Source: an uncultured Lachnospiraceae bacterium (GTDB taxonomy: Bacteria; Bacillota; Clostridia; Lachnospirales; Lachnospiraceae). Taken from it: a stretch of 64,000 nt of DNA. Shown piece by piece: positions 43,988 to 51,820 of the stretch (position 1 is its first letter; the number at the start of each line of letters is the position of its first letter). The position numbers and the translations under genes are program-made. The notes below the pieces were generated by a model. The model was not told where the DNA came from. It was given only the letters and a program-made list of their open reading frames with translations, and ran no database searches. Where the stretch lies: the NCBI GenBank assembly GCA_945929965.1, contig CAMEOT010000012.1:1-64000 (forward strand). Reading direction: 5' to 3'.

Positions 43988-44497
43988 ATGCTGCATCAGT
44001 TTTACCCGGATCATGAGGCGGATTCCGCCTATGGCATAGATTACAAAACATTATACGAAAAGGGCTATCGCGGGATCATTTTTGATATTGATAATACTCT
44101 GGTACCCCATGGGGCACCGGCGACGCCGCAGGCGATCGGATTTTTCGGCAGACTGCGGGAGTTGGGATTCCAGACGCTTCTATTATCGAACAATAAGGAG
44201 CCTCGGGTGAAAAGCTTTGCGGATGCGGTAGGAGCTTCTTACATATATAAGGCAGGCAAGCCGGGAAGAGACGGCTATCTGCGTGCCATGGAGCAGATGC
44301 ATACTACGAAGGAGACTACACTTTTTGTGGGAGACCAGCTGTTCACGGATGTGTGGGGCGCCAAAAAATGCGGCATCGTGACCTATCTGACGCGCCCTAT
44401 CCATCCTAAGGAAGAGATCCAGATCGTCCTGAAGAGATATTTAGAAAAAATTGTGCTGTTTTTCTACCATAGAGAATGCTGCCGGAAAGGAAAATAA
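43988..44497 (+). CDS. yqeG: YqeG family HAD phosphatase
   Basis: 169 residues. HAD motif I IFDIDNTLVPHG (nucleophile Asp), motif II LLSNNKE, the lysine region YKAGKPG and motif III VGDQLFTDVWGAKK. Relatives (YqeG/GEP4) include phosphatidylglycerophosphate phosphatase, a possible role here. Bacillus yqeG also precedes aroE in its cluster, and the same order is seen here (aroE begins 1 base after the stop). Confidence 0.9.
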   Translation: MLHQFYPDHEADSAYGIDYKTLYEKGYRGIIFDIDNTLVPHGAPATPQAIGFFGRLRELGFQTLLLSNNKEPRVKSFADAVGASYIYKAGKPGRDGYLRAMEQMHTTKETTLFVGDQLFTDVWGAKKCGIVTYLTRPIHPKEEIQIVLKRYLEKIVLFFYHRECCRKGK

Positions 44498-44498
44498 A

Positions 44499-45386
44499 AT
44501 GCTGAATGATATCAATGGTTATACGAGAACCTGTGGACTGATCGGCAACCCGGTGGAGCATACCTTATCACCGGTGATCCATAACACCCTGTCCATGGTG
44601 CTGGGAGAGAATCTGGCATATGTCCCGTTTCATGTGGAGAACGGAAGACTGGAGGATGCAGTAAAAGGAGCCTTTGCACTGAATCTGTTGGGTTTAAATG
44701 TGACGGTTCCTTATAAAAGTGATGTGATCCCGTATCTGACGGATATCGATCCGCTGGCAGAGAATATCGGAGCGGTGAATACCCTGGTACGGACTGAGAC
44801 AGGCTATAAGGGATATAACACCGATATGCCCGGATTGTACCGCGCCATGTGCGAAGATGGTGTGAAGGTGAAGGGAGAAAAAGTCCTGATCCTGGGTGCC
44901 GGCGGTGTGGCGAGAGCCGTAGCCATGCTGCTATTGGATAAGGGGGCAAGGGAAGCCATCCTTCTCAACCGCACGGTGCAGAAAGCACAGGAGGTGGCGG
45001 ACGAAGTCAATCGTATCGCCGGCAGGAAATTTGCAAAAGCAATGCCTATGGATGCGTATGACACACTTCCGGCAGGAAAACGGTATCTTGCAATACAGGC
45101 CACCAGCGTGGGCATGTATCCAGGCTGTGATGCGGCCGTGATCGAGGATCCTGCATTTTATGAAAAAGTACATACCGGTTACGATCTGATCTTTAATCCG
45201 CCGAAGACCCGTTTTATGGAGCTGGTGGAGGCACAGGGCGGCAAGGCATACAACGGAGCGAAGATGCTGCTGTACCAGGGAATTATTGCGTTTGAACTGT
45301 GGACAGGCTGTGAGATCAAATCGTGGCTGGCAGACAAAGTCTATGAACGGATGCAGGAAGCAAAAAAGACAGAGGACGGAAAATAA
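44499..45386 (+). CDS. aroE: shikimate dehydrogenase
   Basis: 295 residues. Substrate-binding GLIGNPVEHTLSPVIHNT, catalytic lysine in NVTVPYKSDV, GAVNTLV, GYNTDMPG, NADP-binding LILGAGGVARAV and a C-terminal NGAKMLLYQG. Reduces 3-dehydroshikimate. AAAGG precedes the start. Continues into the aroK-aroQ fusion with a 1-base gap, forming a three-activity shikimate unit. Confidence 0.96.
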   Translation: MLNDINGYTRTCGLIGNPVEHTLSPVIHNTLSMVLGENLAYVPFHVENGRLEDAVKGAFALNLLGLNVTVPYKSDVIPYLTDIDPLAENIGAVNTLVRTETGYKGYNTDMPGLYRAMCEDGVKVKGEKVLILGAGGVARAVAMLLLDKGAREAILLNRTVQKAQEVADEVNRIAGRKFAKAMPMDAYDTLPAGKRYLAIQATSVGMYPGCDAAVIEDPAFYEKVHTGYDLIFNPPKTRFMELVEAQGGKAYNGAKMLLYQGIIAFELWTGCEIKSWLADKVYERMQEAKKTEDGK

Positions 45387-45387
45387 A

Positions 45388-46374
45388 ATGAAGCACAAGC
45401 GCAGGAATATCGTCCTGATCGGTTTTATGGGATCGGGGAAAACCACACTGGGATTAAAGCTGTCCTATCTGCTGCGGATGCCGGTGGAAGATACGGATAA
45501 AATGATTGAGAAACAGGAAGGCAGGAGCATTTCAGAGATTTTTGCGGATGATGGGGAAGCCTATTTCCGGGAACTGGAGACGGAAGTCTTACGCAAATGC
45601 GGCAGCAGAAAATACGAGTATATTCTGTCCGTAGGAGGAGGAACCCCGGTGAATCCAGTGAACCGTCCCCTGCTGCATCAATGTGGAACAGTGGTATACT
45701 TAAGAGTGTCACCGGAAGTGGTCTATGAGAGACTCAAAAACGATACCACAAGACCGCTGCTTCAATGTGAGGACCCGCTTGGAAGAATCCGGGAACTGTT
45801 AGCAGTACGGGATAAAATCTATACGGAATGTGCAGATATCATCCTGGATGCAAATAGGGGACACTCTGATGAACTGGCAGAGGAACTGCAGCTGCAGCTT
45901 CGTAAGCTGAAAGAAGCACCGAAGAAAAAGGAGCGTGAGAAGAAAATGAAAATTTTAGTGATCAACGGACCCAACCTGAATTTCCTGGGAATCCGGGAGA
46001 AAAAAATCTACGGCACGCAGGATTATCAGTATCTGTTGGATCTGATCGACAAAAAGGCAAAGGAGACCGGGGATGTTATCCAGACGTTCCAGAGCAATCA
46101 TGAGGGAGCCATTATCGACAGGATCCAGGAAGCCTATTTTGATGGAACAAACGGTATTGTGATCAATCCGGGAGCCTATACCCATTACAGTTACGCCATC
46201 CGGGACGCACTGGCAAGCGTGGATATTCCGAAAGTGGAAGTCCATATTTCCGATATTACAAGCAGAGAAGAATTCCGTAAGATTTCCGTGACGGCACCGG
46301 TATGCAATAAGCAGATCTATGGTCAGGGACTGGACGGATATCTGCAGGCAATTGATTTCTTAAGAGAAATTTGA
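45388..46374 (+). CDS. aroK-aroQ: fused shikimate kinase - type II 3-dehydroquinate dehydratase
   Basis: One 328-residue frame. Residues about 1-180 are shikimate kinase: Walker A LIGFMGSGKTTLG, DTDKMIE, YILSVGGGTPV, and the lid TTRPLLQ. A Lys/Glu linker (KEAPKKKEREKK, about 177-188) leads directly into AroQ (about 189-328): LVINGPNLNFLGIREKKIYG, SNHEGAIIDRIQEAY, VINPGAYTHYSYAIRDAL and VEVHISDITSREEFR with the catalytic Tyr and His kept. There is no stop or frameshift at the join. A GGAG sits 11 bases before the internal ATG at about 45946, so a free AroQ may also be made. Confidence 0.92.
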   Translation: MKHKRRNIVLIGFMGSGKTTLGLKLSYLLRMPVEDTDKMIEKQEGRSISEIFADDGEAYFRELETEVLRKCGSRKYEYILSVGGGTPVNPVNRPLLHQCGTVVYLRVSPEVVYERLKNDTTRPLLQCEDPLGRIRELLAVRDKIYTECADIILDANRGHSDELAEELQLQLRKLKEAPKKKEREKKMKILVINGPNLNFLGIREKKIYGTQDYQYLLDLIDKKAKETGDVIQTFQSNHEGAIIDRIQEAYFDGTNGIVINPGAYTHYSYAIRDALASVDIPKVEVHISDITSREEFRKISVTAPVCNKQIYGQGLDGYLQAIDFLREI

Positions 46375-46463
46375 AAAAAATATTCAAAAGTAGTTGAAAT
46401 ATGTATGCTTTTATATTAAAATATTAAAGAATTATGACGTGAAAATATTAGGAGGAATACATT

Positions 46464-47021
46464 ATGATTTCTGCAGGTGATTTCAGAAATGGTATTACCA
46501 TTGAGTATGATAACAATGTTTACCAGATTATCGAATTCCAGCATGTTAAGCCGGGAAAGGGCGCAGCTTTCGTTAGAACCAAGCTGAAGAACATCAAGAA
46601 TGGCGGTGTAGTTGAGAAGACTTTCCGCCCTACTGAGAAGTGCCCTCAGGCGCGTATTGATAGAAAGGATATGCAGTATCTGTATGAAGATGGTGATCTG
46701 TACTACTTCATGGATACCGAGACTTACGATCAGGTTGCATTGAATGCTGAGACCGTAGGCGATGCACTGAAGTTCGTAAAAGAGAACGAGATGTGCAAGA
46801 TCTGCTCTCATAATGGCAGCGTATTCTCCGTTGAGCCTCCTCTGTTCGTAGAACTGGAGATCACAGAGACCGAGCCCGGATTCAAGGGTGATACTGCTAC
46901 CGGTGCCAGCAAGCCTGCTACCGTTGAGACCGGAGCTACCGTAGCTGTACCGCTGTTCGTTAACCAGGGTGACAAGATCAAGATCGACACCAGAACCGGG
47001 GAGTATCTGTCTCGTGCATAA
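46464..47021 (+). CDS. efp: elongation factor P
   Basis: 185 residues; helps ribosomes through polyproline stretches. KOW-like N-terminal domain with [17 protein letters not shown] (Lys of PGKGA at the tip), OB domains 2 and 3 ending in [20 protein letters not shown] precedes the ATG. Codons switch to a highly expressed, t-ending style, unlike the neighbours. Confidence 0.97.
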   Translation: MISAGDFRNGITIEYDNNVYQIIEFQHVKPGKGAAFVRTKLKNIKNGGVVEKTFRPTEKCPQARIDRKDMQYLYEDGDLYYFMDTETYDQVALNAETVGDALKFVKENEMCKICSHNGSVFSVEPPLFVELEITETEPGFKGDTATGASKPATVETGATVAVPLFVNQGDKIKIDTRTGEYLSRA

Positions 47022-47049
47022 TTACTGATATTCTGATTACAGAACCTGT

Positions 47050-47090
47050 AAGGCAATGAGCAACTTTAATAGTGGCTTATTGCCTTTTTT
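47050..47090 (+). terminator. terminator of efp
   Basis: AAGGCAAT pairs with ATTGCCTT, with GAGC/GCTT inside, and T6 follows. Confidence 0.85.
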
Positions 47091-47186
47091 GGTGCTTTAC
47101 AGTACGTAACAGCGAAGAAATACCACATGACGCATGGGAAGACAGCTCTGGGGAGATGCTGTCTCGGAGAGGCATGGAGGTAATAT

Positions 47187-48092
47187 ATGGAAATGTTGGT
47201 TTTTGCAACTAAGGTACAGCATGCGGTCAGAGAGGCACTGGGAGAAGAATACCACGTGGAACTGAAGGAAGTCCGGAAGAACAACGGCGTGATCCTTCAG
47301 GGACTTGTGATCCGTCGGGGTGAGGATAATATCATGCCGACCATATATCTGAATTCTTTCCTGAAGGCGTATGAGCAGGGGATTACTTTCGCAGATATTA
47401 TCCGCAAGATCGTCTCCGTATACAGAGAGGATGCAGTGGGAAAAGAGATCGATATCTCTTTCTTTTGTGATTTTGAGAAAGTGAAAGACAGAATCTGTTT
47501 TCGCCTGATCAACAAGGAGAAAAATAAAGAACTGTTGGAAATGGCTCCATTTATCCCCATCCTGGATCTGGCGGCATGCTTCTACTATGCCTGTGAGGAA
47601 GGAGGAGTGATCAACGGCGTGATCCCGGTGTATCATTCCCACCTGGAAGTCTGGGGTGTGACAGACAGAGAACTGTTTGAATGCGCTGTGAGAAATACGC
47701 CAAAGCTATTCCCCTGTGAGATCATGCCCATGAAAAGTGCGTTACGGGAAATGTTGCAGGAACTGGAAGAAATGGGGGAGGATATCGCAGGGAAGCTGGA
47801 TCAGATCATCCCCATGATGATCCTGACCAACTCCAGGAAGACATACGGAGCCTGCTGTATTATGTATCCCAAGGTGCTGGAGCGGCTGGCGGGAAGCGTA
47901 GGAGGAGACTATTATCTGATCCCCAGTTCGGTACACGAATTTATTCTGCTCCCGCTGTCTCAGGGAAGAAGTGCGGAGGAATTAAAAGAAATGATCGCTG
48001 AGGTAAACAGCAGTGAGATCCCTCCGGAGGATGTGCTGTCTGATAGTCTTTACTTATACAGCTGTAAGGAACGCTGTGTGAAAATACTTTAA
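47187..48092 (+). CDS. DUF5688 family protein
   Basis: 301 residues, soluble, mixed alpha/beta; YHVELKEVRKNNGVILQGLVI and LNSFLKAYEQGITFADIIRKI near the N-terminus are typical of DUF5688, a family common in Lachnospiraceae, sometimes in several copies per genome. No catalytic motif is obvious. GGAGG lies 8 bases before the ATG. Function unknown. Confidence 0.8.
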   Translation: MEMLVFATKVQHAVREALGEEYHVELKEVRKNNGVILQGLVIRRGEDNIMPTIYLNSFLKAYEQGITFADIIRKIVSVYREDAVGKEIDISFFCDFEKVKDRICFRLINKEKNKELLEMAPFIPILDLAACFYYACEEGGVINGVIPVYHSHLEVWGVTDRELFECAVRNTPKLFPCEIMPMKSALREMLQELEEMGEDIAGKLDQIIPMMILTNSRKTYGACCIMYPKVLERLAGSVGGDYYLIPSSVHEFILLPLSQGRSAEELKEMIAEVNSSEIPPEDVLSDSLYLYSCKERCVKIL

Positions 48093-48100
48093 ATTTAAAC

Positions 48101-48129
48101 TGGACATATGTATTGTTTTATGATATTAT
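48101..48129 (+). promoter_or_regulatory. promoter of tRNA-Arg
   Basis: TGGACA (48101-48106), 17-bp spacer, TATTAT (48124-48129). The predicted RNA start, about 48136, coincides with the left arm of the inverted repeat. Confidence 0.7.
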
Positions 48130-48134
48130 AGTCG

Positions 48135-48245
48135 AGGTGATGTAACAAATTTGTAATATTTGCATCCGTAGTCTAATGGATAGAACGGAGGCCTCCGACG
48201 CCTTTAATGCAGGTTCGATTCCTGTCGGATGCATTTACATCACCT
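48135..48245. repeat. inverted repeat clamping the tRNA gene
   Basis: AGGTGATGTAA (48135-48145) and TTACATCACCT (48235-48245) are exact complements lying 16 bases before and 1 base after the tRNA. At DNA level pairing can be extended to 48127-48253 with two G-U pairs. In the precursor RNA the arms would form a stem that brings both tRNA ends together. Confidence 0.8.
48162..48233 (+). tRNA. trnR: tRNA-Arg (anticodon CCG)
   Basis: Acceptor GCATCCG pairs with CGGATGC; D-arm region GTCTAATGGATAGAAC; anticodon stem GAGGC/GCCTT with loop CTCCGAC, giving anticodon CCG, which reads CGG; T-arm CAGGTTCGATTCCTG. Discriminator A at 48233. CCA is not encoded. 72 nt. Confidence 0.95.
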
Positions 48246-48267
48246 TGATTATAGGGAGAGATAAGAG

Positions 48268-48286
48268 AAGCCGCTTGCGGCTTTTT
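48268..48286 (+). terminator. terminator of tRNA-Arg
   Basis: AAGCCG - CTTG - CGGCTT followed by T4; a short strong hairpin 35 bases after the tRNA. Confidence 0.75.
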
Positions 48287-48355
48287 GCGATTCAGGAGAT
48301 ATTTTTGGAATTGAGAGAATGATCCATTGAGATTAAGATTCGGAAAGGAATTTAT

Positions 48356-49573
48356 ATGTGGAAAGAGAAAATACATTCCATCGGTAATTATATCATAAAA
48401 CATAATAAGATCGTGCTTCCGGCAGTAGTGGTAGTGGCAGTGGCTGTTACGGTATCCGTAAGTTTAAGCATGAACAACAGTCATAAGGTAGCACAACAGG
48501 AGGCGGAAGCTGAGAGCGCTTTGGCGGCAAGCCAGGCGGAGACCGAGACCGCTTCACAGGAAGTTCCGCTGGTAGCGAATGAGGAAGGCGATATCTATTC
48601 CCTGATCGCTACTTATTATAATGCAATGGCAACGGGAGACGAGAGCACACTCCGCGCAGTATGTGATGAGATCTCCGACAAAGACATGTACCGTTATGTG
48701 GAACTGGCTCAATATATTGATTATTATCCGACACTGGAGATCTACACCAAGACAGGACCGGAGGATGGATCGGTTATAGCCTATGTGTATTATAAGATCA
48801 AATTCGTGGGACATGACGAAGAAGTTCCCGGATACCAGGCACTTTATATCTGCACGAATGATCAGGGAGAGCTGTATATCAAGCGCGGTGAGAACAGTGA
48901 AGAAGTAAACGATTATATCAAAACAGTCAGCACGCAGGATGATGTTGTGGAGTTCAACAACAAGATCACGGTAGAGTACAACGAGCTGATGGTAGATCAC
49001 CCGGAAGTCCTTCAGTATATCAGCGAGCTGGATTCGCAGGTAAGTATTGCTGTGGGCGAGAAGCTGGCAAATCAGGTAGCAGGTGATTCACAGAACACAG
49101 AAGGTGAAAATACAGAAGGAACCACGGACGGCGGTCAGGAGACACCCACAGAGGGCGGCGATCAGCCGGCAGAGGAGCAGGGACCGCAGTATGTGACCAC
49201 GACCACCACAGTAAATGTCAGAAGTTCTGACAGCGAACAGGCTGATAAGCTGGGCAAAGTATCTGGCGGTACTAAGCTTCAGCTTCTGGAACAGCGCCCC
49301 AACGGCTGGACAAAAGTAGATTATGAAGGCAAGGAAGGCTATATCAAGAGCGAATTCCTGCAGACAGTAGAGAGCGCGGCAGGTGCCGAGACGATCGGAA
49401 CCGTTACGGCAACCACTAATATTAATGTACGTGCGTCAGCCAGCGAGACGGCAGATCGCCTGGGCGTGCTCTCCGGCGGTGACAGCGCGGATCTTATCGG
49501 TACCGAAGGCGACTGGAGCAAGATCAAGTACAACGGACAGATCGGATACGTGAAGAGTGAGTACGTACAGTAG
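48356..49573 (+). CDS. membrane-anchored protein with two bacterial SH3 domains
   Basis: 405 residues. One membrane segment (about 19-42), an NTF2-like-looking domain (about 75-235: DIYSLIATYYNAMATGDES ... ELMVDHPEVLQYI), a Gly/Thr/Glu-rich linker (about 245-282) and two SH3b repeats (TTTVNVRSSDSEQADKLGKV and TTNINVRASASETADRLGVL, each closing with GYIKSEFLQ / GYVKSEYVQ). SH3b domains bind cell-wall peptides. Probably an envelope-associated protein. GGAAAGGA precedes the ATG. Confidence 0.85.
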   Translation: MWKEKIHSIGNYIIKHNKIVLPAVVVVAVAVTVSVSLSMNNSHKVAQQEAEAESALAASQAETETASQEVPLVANEEGDIYSLIATYYNAMATGDESTLRAVCDEISDKDMYRYVELAQYIDYYPTLEIYTKTGPEDGSVIAYVYYKIKFVGHDEEVPGYQALYICTNDQGELYIKRGENSEEVNDYIKTVSTQDDVVEFNNKITVEYNELMVDHPEVLQYISELDSQVSIAVGEKLANQVAGDSQNTEGENTEGTTDGGQETPTEGGDQPAEEQGPQYVTTTTTVNVRSSDSEQADKLGKVSGGTKLQLLEQRPNGWTKVDYEGKEGYIKSEFLQTVESAAGAETIGTVTATTNINVRASASETADRLGVLSGGDSADLIGTEGDWSKIKYNGQIGYVKSEYVQ

Positions 49574-49638
49574 AATTGTGAGAGCAGCGTAGCTGCGGAA
49601 CAATTCGTATTGCACGAATAAAATATGACATTTCAGGG

Positions 49639-49670
49639 AAAGCTTCTTACCAAAAACGGTGAGGAGCTTT
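49639..49670 (+). promoter_or_regulatory. hairpin that buries the ribosome binding site of the next gene
   Basis: AAAGCTTCTTACC (49639-49651) pairs along all 13 positions (two G-U) with GGTGAGGAGCTTT (49658-49670). The GAGGAG inside the 3' arm is the only ribosome binding site of the ATG at 49675. It also resembles a terminator (TTTTCTT after the stem), so either premature stop or hidden translation start is possible. Just upstream, AATTGT/ACAATT with a GCAGC/GCTGC core forms another hairpin (about 49574-49606). Confidence 0.7.
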
Positions 49671-49674
49671 TCTT

Positions 49675-50109
49675 ATGAAAAAACAGGACATTAATATCTA
49701 TCGGGAAATTAAGCGGAATACAGAAATGGCAATAAAAGCACTGGATGCCGTCACGGATAAAATCTACGATGAACGTCTGGCTGCGACAGTGGCAGACCAG
49801 GAGCTGCAGTATTCCAGACTGCATGACAGGGCGGTGCAAAAACTGGCAGAAGGCAAGGCACAGATTTATCGCTCGAATGCCATGGAGAATATGATGCTTA
49901 AGATAGGCATCGGATACAACACACTTCTGAATACCAGCACGGGACATATAGCGGAAATGATCATCAAGGGAAGCAATAACGGTGTGCTGGAGATGGAGAA
50001 AGTGCTGGCACATAACGAAGAGATGGCGGATACCGCCAGCAGGGCGCTGGCGAAGGAGCTGATTGCCATGGAGAACAGCAATATCAAAACATTAAAAGAA
50101 TATTTATAA
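49675..50109 (+). CDS. small all-helical protein of unknown function
   Basis: 144 residues predicted to be four long helices: MKKQDINIYREIKRNTEMAIKALDAVTDKI, then LAATVADQELQYSRLHDRAVQKL, a Gly/Asn turn and MEKVLAHNEEMADTASRALAKELI. No membrane segment or cysteine motif. It has the look of a DUF2383/ferritin-like or stress bundle, but I cannot assign a family. Expression may be limited by the hairpin over its ribosome binding site. Confidence 0.7.
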   Translation: MKKQDINIYREIKRNTEMAIKALDAVTDKIYDERLAATVADQELQYSRLHDRAVQKLAEGKAQIYRSNAMENMMLKIGIGYNTLLNTSTGHIAEMIIKGSNNGVLEMEKVLAHNEEMADTASRALAKELIAMENSNIKTLKEYL

Positions 50110-50132
50110 AATCTCATAGGAAGTTATTTTAG

Positions 50133-50160
50133 CAATCTGTGCGCTACAACGCACAGATTG
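50133..50160 (+). terminator. hairpin after the helical protein gene
   Basis: CAATCTGTGCG - CTACAA - CGCACAGATTG, an 11-bp perfect stem. The following bases are A/T-rich but lack a solid T-run, so the terminator call is moderate. Confidence 0.6.
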
Positions 50161-50235
50161 TATACTTGTATAATTTTTGTGCAATTTTTACAGAAAAGTG
50201 CCCAAAACTTTTACGATTTAGTGGAATAAAGTTTA

Positions 50236-50264
50236 TTGTGCAATTAAAAAAGTCGTTTTATAAT
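50236..50264 (+). promoter_or_regulatory. gdhA promoter
   Basis: TTGTGC (50236-50241), 17-bp spacer, TATAAT (50259-50264). A GGCAACC-A-GGTTGTC palindrome lies just after it (about 50274-50288), positioned as a possible operator. Confidence 0.7.
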
Positions 50265-50266
50265 AA

Positions 50267-51670
<1,404 letters not shown>

Positions 51671-51706
51671 TAAGTAATCCATATTCTATATAAGTAAAAT
51701 AATAAG

Positions 51707-51749
51707 AGTGCTGCATATGACCGAAAAGTTGTATGCAGCACTTTTTTTA
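51707..51749 (+). terminator. terminator of gdhA
   Basis: AGTGCTGCATA pairs with TATGCAGCACT, then T7. Confidence 0.9.
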
Positions 51750-51756
51750 TACACAT

Positions 51757-51800
51757 ATAAAAGTCCCTGTAAAACCGCTGAACGCAGTAATACAGGGACT
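51757..51800 (-). terminator. terminator of the PBP gene
   Basis: On the minus strand AGTCCCTGT pairs with ACAGGGACT and is followed by TTTTAT. Confidence 0.8.
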
Positions 51801-51820
51801 GTATGGTGTTTAATGTTAAG

